A stretch of DNA of 64,000 nt from an uncultured Thermomicrobia bacterium (GTDB lineage: Bacteria; Chloroflexota; Chloroflexia; Thermomicrobiales; JALYUS01). Where the stretch lies: NCBI GenBank assembly GCA_937968015.1, contig CALBSO010000058.1, positions 15,176-79,175 on the forward strand. The letters are read 5' to 3'. Both the position numbers and the translations under genes were made by a program. Shown piece after piece: positions 47,451 through 55,762 of this stretch. The notes beneath the pieces are model-generated. The model searched no databases and was not told where the DNA came from. It saw nothing but the letters and a program-made list of their open reading frames with translations. Every line of letters begins with the position of its first letter. Within the stretch, counting starts at the first letter, position 1.

Positions 47451-50012
47451 TTGATCGAACGCCGCATCATCGAACGTGAAGCGCCTAATGAGGCGGGCCG
47501 GCCGGGAGTAGATGGCAGGCGGTCGCGCGTGCCGGCGGAGACCGGTTACACGGTCGCGTCCGTGAGTGTCAATGCGATCGTCCCGGAGTACTGGACGGAA
47601 TGGACGTATGCCGTGCCGCCGGAGATGCACGGCGCCGTCGCGCACGGCCAACTCGTCTGGGTGCCACTCCGGGAGAAAGTCGTGCTCGGCGTCGTCGTCG
47701 AACTCGGTCATCGGGATGCGACGATCGGAATTAGGCCAATCCACGCCGTCGTCGAGCCGACATTTTGCCTGACGCCGCGCCAGTTGAATCTCGCGACGTG
47801 GATCAGCGAGCGGTATTGCTGCTCGCTCTTCCACGCGGCGTCGCTGATGATGCCGCCGGGCGTCGAGCGGCGCGTGATTGAAACCTACCGCCTCACGGAC
47901 GCCGGGCGTGCTGCCGACCGCTCACTCCTCACGCCAACGCAGCAGCGGATTGTCGAGTTGCTCGCCATCCATACCGACGAATCCGGCGCGAGCCTCACCG
48001 AACTGCGCGCCGCGCTTGGGGGGGCGTTGACATCGGTGCTTCTCGCGCTGCGGAAGCGCGGACTGGTCGCGATGGACGCGCGAATTAAGCAGGAGCGCGC
48101 CCCTGCTCTCAAGCGCGTGCCATACGTCCGGGCAATTCTCGGCCTCGGATTCGAAGCGCCGCTCACCGCGCCGAAACAGCAGACCGCGCTCGATTACCTC
48201 CGCCGCCGCGCGCGGCTCGACATGCCATCGCCAACCAATCTCCCGCCGGGGGCCGTGACCGTCGCGACATTCCGCGCCGACACCGGTCTTGGCGCGCCGA
48301 TCTTAAAGCGCCTTGCCGATCGGGGCTTGGTGGAACTGGGCGCCATCGCGGGACAGGCGAGCGTCGTTGAGGAGCGGGTCGTGCCTGCTCCGGTTCTGAC
48401 GGTCGCGCAGCAGGCGGCATGGGATCGCGTCGCGGACGCAATGCGCGAGGCGGCGGGCACGACCTTTCTGCTCCACGGCGTGACCGGCAGCGGCAAGACG
48501 GAAATCTACCTGCGCGCGGTCGCGGCAAGCATGCGTGCCGGGAAAGGAGCGATTGTCTGCGTCCCGGAAATCGCCCTCGCGACACAAATGGTCAACCGCA
48601 TTCTCGCCCGCTTTCCCGGCCAGGTGGCGTTGCTGCACAGTGGCCTGAAGGACGCGGCACGCTACGCGAATTGGGAGCGGTTACGGCGTGGCGAGGCGAC
48701 GATTGCCATCGGTCCGCGGTCGGCGCTCTTCGCGCCCATCGAACAGATCGGCTGCATCGTCCTCGATGAGGAGCATGATGCGGCCTACAAGCAGGACGCC
48801 TTGCCGCGCTATCACGCCCGCGATGTCGCGCGCGAACTGACGCGAGCCATGGGCGCGGTCTGTATTCTCGGCAGCGCAACCCCCGATCTCGGCACCTACG
48901 CGGCCGCGAAACGGGGCGAGATCGGCTACCTCTCGCTCCCGGAGCGGGTACGGCCAACGGCATGGAATGGCACAAATGGCACGTTGCAGTTGCCGCCCGT
49001 CGAACTCGTAGACATGCGCGAAGAACGTCGGAATGGGAACGGCGGCGTATTCAGCAGCGCGCTCGCTGATTTGCTTTGCCGGGCGCACGCGGCGGGCGAG
49101 CAGGCGATCTTGCTCCTCAATCGCCGGGGCAGCGCGACGTTCAGCCAATGTCGTGCCTGCGGCCATGTGCTGATGTGCCCGCAATGTGCCGTGCCGCTCG
49201 TCTACCACGCCGACCGCGAACGCCTCCGCTGCCATCGTTGCGACTTCGAAATGCGACCAAACATCCGTTGCCCTCGATGCGGCCTGCCCGAAGTGCGCGC
49301 GTACGGCGTCGGGACGCAGCGTGTGGAGGAGGAGACGCACCGGCTGTTGCCGGGTGCGCGCGTCGTGCGTTGGGATCAGGACAGCCTGCGTGCCGAGGGC
49401 GGGCACGAGAGCATTCTCCGGCGGCTCGAAGCACGAGAAATTGACGTATTGGTGGGAACGCAGATGGTAGCAAAAGGGCTTGATTTGCCGATGGTCACGG
49501 TGATAGGGGTGATCAACGGCGATACGCAACTGCATTTGCCGGATTTCCGATCGGCGGAGCGGACCTTTCAACTGCTCACGCAAGTCGCGGGGCGGGCCGG
49601 TCGCCGGTCGCCGGGCCGCGTGGTGATCCAAACGCAATCGGTGGATCACCCAGCGTTGATTGCCGCCCAGCGACATGATTACGCGCTCTTTGCCCATGCC
49701 GAACTGCCGAACCGGGAGCGGTTTGGCTTCCCGCCATACCGGCAACTGGTGCGCTTTGTCCACAAACAACGCGATGACGCGAAAGCGCGCGCGGAGGCGG
49801 ACCGGCTCGCATTCGCACTCGCGCGGGTCGCATACCGCGGCGGGCAGGACGATATCGAGTTGATCGGGCCTGCGCCGTGCTTCACTGCCAAGGTTCGTGG
49901 CGAGTATCTCTGGCAAGTCGTCGCCTGCGGCAATGATCTCGCGCCCCTCGTGCGATCATTCCCCATCCCGTATGGCTGGACGGTTGATGTGGACCCAATC
50001 AGTGTGCTGTAG
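47451..50012 (+). CDS. priA: Primosomal replication-restart helicase PriA
   Basis: An 853-residue SF2 helicase that reloads the replisome at stalled forks. The N-terminal 3'-DNA-binding region has VNAIVPEYWTEWTYAVP. Helicase motifs are LLHGVTGSGKTEIYLRAVAA, VPEIALATQM, GPRSALFAPIEQIGCIVLDE with DEEHDAAYKQ, and ILGSATPDL. The zinc-binding insert has CRACGHVLMCPQC, CHRCDF and CPRCGLP. C-terminal motifs are VLVGTQMVAKGLDLPMVTVI and QVAGRAGRRSPGRVVIQT. It is longer than typical (about 730) because of a winged-helix-rich N-terminal insertion. Starts with TTG behind AGGGAG. Confidence 0.96.
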   Translation: MIERRIIEREAPNEAGRPGVDGRRSRVPAETGYTVASVSVNAIVPEYWTEWTYAVPPEMHGAVAHGQLVWVPLREKVVLGVVVELGHRDATIGIRPIHAVVEPTFCLTPRQLNLATWISERYCCSLFHAASLMMPPGVERRVIETYRLTDAGRAADRSLLTPTQQRIVELLAIHTDESGASLTELRAALGGALTSVLLALRKRGLVAMDARIKQERAPALKRVPYVRAILGLGFEAPLTAPKQQTALDYLRRRARLDMPSPTNLPPGAVTVATFRADTGLGAPILKRLADRGLVELGAIAGQASVVEERVVPAPVLTVAQQAAWDRVADAMREAAGTTFLLHGVTGSGKTEIYLRAVAASMRAGKGAIVCVPEIALATQMVNRILARFPGQVALLHSGLKDAARYANWERLRRGEATIAIGPRSALFAPIEQIGCIVLDEEHDAAYKQDALPRYHARDVARELTRAMGAVCILGSATPDLGTYAAAKRGEIGYLSLPERVRPTAWNGTNGTLQLPPVELVDMREERRNGNGGVFSSALADLLCRAHAAGEQAILLLNRRGSATFSQCRACGHVLMCPQCAVPLVYHADRERLRCHRCDFEMRPNIRCPRCGLPEVRAYGVGTQRVEEETHRLLPGARVVRWDQDSLRAEGGHESILRRLEAREIDVLVGTQMVAKGLDLPMVTVIGVINGDTQLHLPDFRSAERTFQLLTQVAGRAGRRSPGRVVIQTQSVDHPALIAAQRHDYALFAHAELPNRERFGFPPYRQLVRFVHKQRDDAKARAEADRLAFALARVAYRGGQDDIELIGPAPCFTAKVRGEYLWQVVACGNDLAPLVRSFPIPYGWTVDVDPISVL

Positions 50013-50027
50013 CGATTCATCACGGGC

Positions 50028-51185
50028 TTACCGACGCGCGGCGCCCCGAATCACTTCCAGTGTCGCTGCCGCCGTCCGCCCCCACGAATATGCATGGGAA
50101 CGGGCGATTCCCGCTGCCGACATCTCGTTTCGTCGTACCTCATTGGCCAGGACGGATTTCAAGGCACGCGCGAGAGCGGACACATCGGTGGGATCAACGA
50201 GGACCGCAGCTTCTCCTGTCACTTCTGGGATGCTGCTTGTCCGTGATGTCACGACCGGCGTACCGCAGGCCATTGCTTCGAGTACCGGGAGACCGAATCC
50301 CTCATAGAGCGACGGGTAGCAGAAGAGGGTCGCTGCCTGATACCAGCAGGGAAGATCATCATCCGAAACATATCCCGTGAAGATGATCCGCTCACCGAGA
50401 TTGCGCGCGTGGACAAGCGGTGCGAGGTCGCTCGTGAGCCATCCCGACGCACCGACGATCACGAGTTTGATATCCGAATCGTCGGCAATGAGCGAGAAGG
50501 CTTCGATGAGACGTCGCAGATTCTTGCGCGGTTCGAGTGTGCCCACAAAGAGGATGAAGCGGTCCGGTAGATTATGTGCAGCCCTGAATTGGGCGACGCC
50601 GATTGGATCGTCGCTGGGCTTGAACCGCTCGTCGGCAGCATTCGGAATGACTGCGATGCGTTCGGGGCGCACACCGAACTGATGGACCAAATCGTCGCGC
50701 GTGTGAGCGGAGACGGCGATGATGCGACGCGCGCGGTGTACCGACAGGCGGGTCATTACGGTAAGGTATCGTCGTTTCGCGGGGTGATACGCTTCCGGGT
50801 AGGCGAGGAACGCGAGATCGTGAACGGTCACAACGGATGGCACGGTGGCCGCAATCGGCACGACGTTGACCGGGCAAAAGAGCACATCGAGGCCGGTACG
50901 CACCGACAGTACCGGTGCGATGAACTGTTCCCAAAGGATACGATAGAGTGGTCTACTTGTCGGCAGGTGACTGGCGCGGTAATGGATGGCGTTACGCTCC
51001 GAACTCCACATCCGCGCGAGACTGCCGGGACCGACGAATAATGTGATCGAGTCGTTGGGATCAAGAAGATGATCGGAGACAAAGTGCCGCACCATTTGCT
51101 CTGTATATTGGCTGACGCCTGCCCGCCGGTAACCGGGGGTAAACGAGAGCAGATGCGCATTCACGCCGATGGAAATTCCGGTCAT
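50028..51185 (-). CDS. Glycosyltransferase family 4
   Basis: A 385-residue GT4 transferase. N-terminal domain: ISIGVNAHLLSFTPGYRRAG, VVTVHDLAFLAYPEAYHPAK, ARRIIAVSAHTRDDLVHQFG. C-terminal donor domain: FILFVGTLEPRKNLRRLIEA, LVIVGASGWL, IIFTGYVSDDDLPCWYQAAT and LYEGFGLPVLEAMACGTPVV (E-x7-E). The WsaF/WbpY-like pattern indicates a mannosyl- or rhamnosyltransferase for a surface glycan. ATG 51185 begins the conserved strand; longer in-frame starts at 51239 and 51254 exist and no start has a clear ribosome site. It is divergent from the WecG-like gene and converges on priA. Confidence 0.88.
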   Translation of the reverse strand: MTGISIGVNAHLLSFTPGYRRAGVSQYTEQMVRHFVSDHLLDPNDSITLFVGPGSLARMWSSERNAIHYRASHLPTSRPLYRILWEQFIAPVLSVRTGLDVLFCPVNVVPIAATVPSVVTVHDLAFLAYPEAYHPAKRRYLTVMTRLSVHRARRIIAVSAHTRDDLVHQFGVRPERIAVIPNAADERFKPSDDPIGVAQFRAAHNLPDRFILFVGTLEPRKNLRRLIEAFSLIADDSDIKLVIVGASGWLTSDLAPLVHARNLGERIIFTGYVSDDDLPCWYQAATLFCYPSLYEGFGLPVLEAMACGTPVVTSRTSSIPEVTGEAAVLVDPTDVSALARALKSVLANEVRRNEMSAAGIARSHAYSWGRTAAATLEVIRGAARR

Positions 51186-51338
51186 CGCGCACGACAGATC
51201 AATGGCGTTGCCAGCATTTGCGAACAGGTCATGCACCATCCGCGCTCTCTTCACCGATCACTCCGTGCGTCCGCGCTACTATTGTACATGATCAACGCGG
51301 ACGGACGTGAGGCAATGGACGAGGGGCGCGTCGCGCGC

Positions 51339-51344
51339 TATGAT
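51339..51344 (+). promoter_or_regulatory. Possible -10 box for the surface-glycan operon
   Basis: TATGAT at 51339-51344 lies 18 bp ahead of the WecG-like start; TGGACG (51316-51321) at 17 bp is a poor -35. The divergent gap 51186-51361 holds no gene. Confidence 0.35.
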
Positions 51345-51361
51345 GCTCGACTGTGGAGAGC

Positions 51362-52147
51362 ATGTATGTGGAGCAGATGACCCAGGTATCGCGAGACGTG
51401 CCGCGCCAACGTGAGGGCAGGCGCGTCCTCGGCGTTCGCGTGGATGATGTGACGCTGTCCGAGGCGATGACGGCGATCACGCACGCGGTCCGAACGGGAA
51501 CGCGCTGCCATGTCATTACCCTGAATCCGGAATATGTGATGCGCGCGCGACGCGATGCGGAGTTGCGAAAGATCATCGAACGGGCCGAAATCGTGACGGC
51601 GGATGGGGCAGGTATCATGCACGCCGCCCGTTTTGGTCGGATGCCGCTTCGTGCCCGCATCACCGGCAATGACCTGACCGATGCGGTCGCGGCAGCGGGT
51701 ATCCCACTCTTTTTGCTCGGCGCGGCTCCGGGCGTCGCGGAAGCCGCAGCGGCGGTAGTAGTGCGCCGTTTCCCGTCCGCGCACATCGCGGGACTCTGGT
51801 CGGGCAGCGCTGATCCGACCGATGACATCATCACGCGGAGGCAAATTAATGCGTCCAGCGCCCAGGTGGTGCTCGTCGCGTTCGGGATGCCAAAGCAGGA
51901 TCGCTGGATTGATCGCAATCTGCCATCCTTAAATGCACCGGTGGCCATCGGAGTTGGCGGGACCTTCGACTATCTCGCGGGGCGGGTATCGCGCGCGCCG
52001 CGCTGGATGCGGGAGCGCGGGCTGGAGTGGCTCTATCGCCTCGTGCGGCAGCCGTCGCGCTTCCCGCGCATCCTGCGTGTCTGGCAGTTCGGATTCGTCT
52101 CCGTCGTATCGGCGGTTGCCGGGCGGTTGCGGGGCGGGAAGGCGTGA
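51362..52147 (+). CDS. WecG/TagA/CpsF family glycosyltransferase
   Basis: A 261-residue GT26-family enzyme. Landmarks are VLGVRVDDVTLSEAMTAITH, CHVITLNPEYVMRARRDAEL, the catalytic Asp in IVTADGAGIMHAARF, RITGNDLTDAVAA, LFLLGAAPGVAEAAAAVV and VLVAFGMPKQDRWIDRNLPS. The end is VGGTFDYLAGRVSRAPRWMR, ERGLEWLYRLVRQPSRFPRI. It adds an N-acetylmannosamine-type sugar to an undecaprenyl-linked acceptor in teichoic acid or polysaccharide synthesis. The ATG at 51362 is one of three close candidates. Its stop overlaps the next gene. Confidence 0.92.
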   Translation: MYVEQMTQVSRDVPRQREGRRVLGVRVDDVTLSEAMTAITHAVRTGTRCHVITLNPEYVMRARRDAELRKIIERAEIVTADGAGIMHAARFGRMPLRARITGNDLTDAVAAAGIPLFLLGAAPGVAEAAAAVVVRRFPSAHIAGLWSGSADPTDDIITRRQINASSAQVVLVAFGMPKQDRWIDRNLPSLNAPVAIGVGGTFDYLAGRVSRAPRWMRERGLEWLYRLVRQPSRFPRILRVWQFGFVSVVSAVAGRLRGGKA

Positions 52148-52557
52148 ACCCGGTGTATCGCACCTCGCCGCAGTTGGTCACGCGGGCAGCGTTGGCAGCC
52201 GGAGTGATCGCGGTTGTGCTCGGCGTCGCGTGGGGATTCCAGCCGTTTTGGTCGTTTTGGTTCGCGATTGGCGGTGGTTTCGCGATTGCTGAGGCGATCG
52301 TCCGTGTGACCGGTGCGAAGCGAGGGAATACCTACCAGACCATCGGCATGGTGGGCGTCCTCGCGTGCATCGTCATTTGCCGCGTCATCCTCGCGAACCG
52401 CCTTGGTATCGGCCTCAACGACATGTTGAATGTCGTGACGACGACGCGCGTTGATAGCCCGCAGTCGCGCGGCCTCCTGCATCTGATGGCGCTCGATCTG
52501 CCGAATATCGTCTATATCGCACTGGCGCTCGCGATCCCGTACATCCGGTTTCGCTAA
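52144..52557 (+). CDS. Small integral membrane protein
   Basis: A 137-residue protein with about four membrane helices (AALAAGVIAVVLGVAWGF; FWSFWFAIGGGFAIAEAIVR; IGMVGVLACIVICRVILANR; and IVYIALALAIPYI at the end). No family recognised. It starts with GTG overlapping the WecG-like stop (GTGA), and its stop overlaps the kinase start (TAATG), so it belongs to the surface-glycan operon. Confidence 0.7.
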   Translation: MNPVYRTSPQLVTRAALAAGVIAVVLGVAWGFQPFWSFWFAIGGGFAIAEAIVRVTGAKRGNTYQTIGMVGVLACIVICRVILANRLGIGLNDMLNVVTTTRVDSPQSRGLLHLMALDLPNIVYIALALAIPYIRFR

Positions 52558-53588
52558 TGAAGGTGCGGCGCGAGACGCTCCTCGATGCATTGCCACGGTT
52601 GCGTGGCCGACGCGTCGTTGTGGTCGGCGACATGCTCCTCGATGAATACGTCTTCGGCACGGTAGCGCGCGTCTCACGCGAGGCGCCGGTGCTCGTCCTC
52701 GAACACGAACGCGATGTCGCGCAACCCGGTGGCGGGGCTTTTCCCGCCCTCGCGGTGCGTGCGATGGGCGGCGAATCGGTGATGATTGGCTGTGTCGGCG
52801 CAGATGCGGCTGCCGCAACGCTCGTCGCTGCGCTCAATGACGCGGGTGTAGATACGTCGCACGTCCAGCATGTGCCCGACCGGACGACGACACGGAAGAC
52901 GCGCTTTCTCGCTGAAGGGTTCTTCCGCTTCCCACAGCAGGTCGCGCGCGTGGACCGTGGTACGCGTGCGGCGCTCGAACCCACTGTCGAGGCGAGCGTT
53001 GTCGCCGCGATCCGCGCGATCCCACATGCCGACGCGTTCCTTGTCTCTGACTACCGGTACGGGACGATCACGCCGCCGGTCGCGGCGGCGGTGCGTGCAG
53101 CCGGTGGGACGCACGGCGCGGTGATGGCGGTTGATTCGCAAGGTAGCCTCGACCCCTATCAGGGATTCACGCTCGTACGCGATAACCGTGCCGACGCCGC
53201 CGACTATCTGCGCGAACCGCTCGACACCGTGCCCGCAGTGATCGCTGCATTGCCCCGTTTGCGGGAGCGGTTGGGTGCCGCGAATATCGTCATCTCGCTG
53301 GCGGGAGAGGGCCTCGCGTATCTCGATGCGGCGAACGTCAGCGGTCATATCCCCGCCCATCGTGTGGATGTCTTCGATGTGACAGGGGCGGGAGATACGT
53401 TGATCGTCGTGCTGACGCTGGCGCTGGCAGCGGGGCTGTCGCTGGAAGTCGCGGCCCATCTCGCCAACCTTGCCGCAGGGATCGCGGTCCGAAAATTGGG
53501 AAACGTCGTCGTTACCGCCGAGGAACTCCAGCGAGCGATTCTCGAAGCGGACGAGACGATGTTCGACCCCAATGCGCGGGGAATGTAG
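52557..53588 (+). CDS. rfaE1: PfkB-family heptose-phosphate kinase (HldE domain I-like)
   Basis: A 343-residue ribokinase-fold kinase: RVVVVGDMLLDEYVFGTVAR, the substrate loop AQPGGGAFPALAVRAMGG, AFLVSDYRYGTI and the catalytic VDVFDVTGAGDTLIVVLTLA with Asp as base. RfaE domain I phosphorylates D-glycero-D-manno-heptose 7-phosphate at C1. The next gene is the matching nucleotidyltransferase, which makes this assignment likely over a general sugar kinase. In E. coli the two are fused as HldE; here they are separate and 1 bp apart. Confidence 0.85.
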   Translation: MKVRRETLLDALPRLRGRRVVVVGDMLLDEYVFGTVARVSREAPVLVLEHERDVAQPGGGAFPALAVRAMGGESVMIGCVGADAAAATLVAALNDAGVDTSHVQHVPDRTTTRKTRFLAEGFFRFPQQVARVDRGTRAALEPTVEASVVAAIRAIPHADAFLVSDYRYGTITPPVAAAVRAAGGTHGAVMAVDSQGSLDPYQGFTLVRDNRADAADYLREPLDTVPAVIAALPRLRERLGAANIVISLAGEGLAYLDAANVSGHIPAHRVDVFDVTGAGDTLIVVLTLALAAGLSLEVAAHLANLAAGIAVRKLGNVVVTAEELQRAILEADETMFDPNARGM

Positions 53589-53589
53589 C

Positions 53590-54120
53590 GTGGGCGCCAT
53601 ACTGCGATTGGCAGACCTCGCGCGGTTCGGGCGGGAGCATCGCGCGCGCCGCACTCGGATTGTCTTCACGAACGGGCATTTCGACCTGCTCCATGTCGGC
53701 CATATCCGGTACTTGCAGGCAGCACGGGGATTCGGTGATCTCCTCGTCGTAGGAGTGAACGACGACCCAAGCACAACCGCGCGAAAAGGAGCGTTCCGCC
53801 CGATCGTTCCCGCGTCCGAACGTGCGGAGATACTTGCCGCGCTGGGCTGTGTTGACGCGGTTGTGCTCTTCGCAGGGCTGACCGCCGATGAGCCGATCGC
53901 GCTGCTTGAGCCTGATGTATACGTGAAAGGCGGCGATTACGCGGTCAGCGAAGCCGAGGAAGAGGGAGGCAAAAAGCCGCTTCCCGAAGCGCCGCTGGTG
54001 CGGGCATACGGCGGCGAAGTCGTGACCGTACCGCTCGTGCCGGGACGGAGTACGACAGATATTGAGCGCGCGATCCTTCGCGCGCACGGCTGCGTCGGGG
54101 CGAATGAGACGGATGGCTAA
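53590..54120 (+). CDS. rfaE2: Heptose-1-phosphate nucleotidyltransferase (HldE domain II-like)
   Basis: A 176-residue cytidylyltransferase-fold enzyme: RIVFTNGHFDLLHVGHIRYL carries the HxGH nucleotide-binding motif; VVGVNDDPSTTARKG and RPIVPASERAEILAALG follow. ALLEPDVYVKGGDYAVSE and YGGEVVTVPLVPGRSTTDI are specific to the RfaE domain II class. It would form an NDP-heptose for glycan assembly. GTG start with GCGGGG upstream. A run of glutamates and lysines (SEAEEEGGKKPLPE) is an insertion relative to the short family members. Confidence 0.88.
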   Translation: MGAILRLADLARFGREHRARRTRIVFTNGHFDLLHVGHIRYLQAARGFGDLLVVGVNDDPSTTARKGAFRPIVPASERAEILAALGCVDAVVLFAGLTADEPIALLEPDVYVKGGDYAVSEAEEEGGKKPLPEAPLVRAYGGEVVTVPLVPGRSTTDIERAILRAHGCVGANETDG

Positions 54121-55762
54121 GACGATTGAACCGGTAAACGTCAGCGAATCAGGGGCAGCCGAGGCCGCCGGCCTCGCCGCCGCCCGCGATCACACCACGA
54201 CAGGGCGCATCGCGGGGGCGGCCCTGATCGTCATGATCGGCACGATTATCAGTCGGCTCGTCGCGATCCCGCGCGAGTCGCTGATCGCGAGCATGTTCGG
54301 CGACGCGGTGGTGACGAACTCGTTCACAATCGCCGAGAATGTCCTGACGATCTTTCTCGATCTGTTGCTCTCCGGGATCGCGAGCGCGGTGCTGGTCCCG
54401 GTGCTCTCCGAATACGTCGGTGATGACCAGCGGGACCGCCTCGGTGTCGTCGTCGGTAAATTGCTGACCCTGGTTGTCGTCGGTGGCGGGGCGATGCTGC
54501 TCGTCCTCGAACTGGGCGTGCGCGGCGTCGCGTGGGCAATGACGGGCATCGGCGGGAACCATTCGTCCTATGATCGGGGACTGATTGTATCGCTGACACG
54601 CTGGATTCTCCCGGCACTTCTGCTGCTCGGTATCGCATCGGTGCTGCAATCCACATTGTATGCACTCCAGCGGTTCACGATGCCAGCCTTGTCACTCGCC
54701 GCGCGAAACAGTGCGGTCGTCCTGGCGGTGCTCATTCTCGGGCGGTGGCTCGGTGTGCGTAGCCTCGTCGTCGGCATTCTCGTCGGCGCGTTTCTGCTCG
54801 TCGCACTCCAAATCCCCGGATTCCGGGGCACGGGCCTTCGCATTCGTCCCTCATTCGCGTGGCGCGACCCGGCGATCAAGCGCATTGGTATCCTCTATCT
54901 TCCCGTCTTTCTGGGGCTACTCCTCAACTCGTGGGCGCTGATCATTGACCGCAATCTCGCCGAAACGACCGGCGAGCACGGCATCGCCGCGATGCGCTTC
55001 GCGACGCAGGTGCAGCAACTGACGGTCGGCATGGTCGTCACAGCCATCAGCATCGCCACCTTGCCCAGGCTCGCCCGCGCCGCTGCCGAGATGGACGAGG
55101 ATGTTTTCGGGCGTACGCTCGCACTCGGTATGCGGCTGGTGACAACTCTCGTCCTTCCCGCGACGGTTGGTCTGATCGCGCTCTCGTGGCCGCTCGTCAA
55201 TTTGCTCTTCAATCGCGGCAAAGCGACGCCCGAAGGCGTCCATGAAATTCGTATCGCGCTGATCGGCTATGCGATCGGCTTGCCCTTCCTCGCGTGGGAT
55301 CAACTGTTGCTTTTCGCGTTCTATGCACGAAAAAACACCCGCACGCCCGTGATTGTCGGGGCATTCTCGGTCGGCATCCTGCTCGGTGTCTCCTTCACGC
55401 TCATTGTGCCGTTCGGCGTGCTCGGGCTTGTGCTCGCGAATTCCGCGCAGTTCGCCTTTCACGCTGTCGTGATGTTTATCCTCGCGCGGCGCGCAATTCC
55501 GACCTTCCAAACCGGCGGATTGTGGCAAACAGTCGGTCGTGCGGGCGCGGCATCTGCGATGATGGCAATCGCCGTGGCCTTTGTCAGTAGCGCATTGAGC
55601 CACAGCGTCGGTGCGGCCGGGTTTGTTGCCCGCACGACGATCGTTCTCGTCGCAATTGCCGCCGGCGCGGTCGTCTATGTCGGCGGCGCATGGCTGTTCC
55701 GGCTCGATGAAGTCCGATACTTCGGGGACATCCTGCGTACTCGCATCCGGCGCGGCGGCTAA
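54104..55762 (+). CDS. murJ: MurJ/MviN-family lipid flippase
   Basis: A 552-residue polytopic membrane protein, about 14 helices, of the MOP superfamily. The first helix region reads IVMIGTIISRLVAIPRESLI, ASMFGDAVVTNSF, then LLLSGIASAVLVPVLSEYVG, the usual MurJ motif. LYLPVFLGLLLNSWALIIDR and ATQVQQLTVGMVVTAISIAT follow. It flips lipid II, or here possibly a polyprenyl-linked glycan made by neighbouring genes. It overlaps rfaE2 by 17 nt; ATG 54113 is an alternative start. It converges on recJ with a 4-nt overlap of stop codons. Confidence 0.9.
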   Translation: MRRMAKTIEPVNVSESGAAEAAGLAAARDHTTTGRIAGAALIVMIGTIISRLVAIPRESLIASMFGDAVVTNSFTIAENVLTIFLDLLLSGIASAVLVPVLSEYVGDDQRDRLGVVVGKLLTLVVVGGGAMLLVLELGVRGVAWAMTGIGGNHSSYDRGLIVSLTRWILPALLLLGIASVLQSTLYALQRFTMPALSLAARNSAVVLAVLILGRWLGVRSLVVGILVGAFLLVALQIPGFRGTGLRIRPSFAWRDPAIKRIGILYLPVFLGLLLNSWALIIDRNLAETTGEHGIAAMRFATQVQQLTVGMVVTAISIATLPRLARAAAEMDEDVFGRTLALGMRLVTTLVLPATVGLIALSWPLVNLLFNRGKATPEGVHEIRIALIGYAIGLPFLAWDQLLLFAFYARKNTRTPVIVGAFSVGILLGVSFTLIVPFGVLGLVLANSAQFAFHAVVMFILARRAIPTFQTGGLWQTVGRAGAASAMMAIAVAFVSSALSHSVGAAGFVARTTIVLVAIAAGAVVYVGGAWLFRLDEVRYFGDILRTRIRRGG

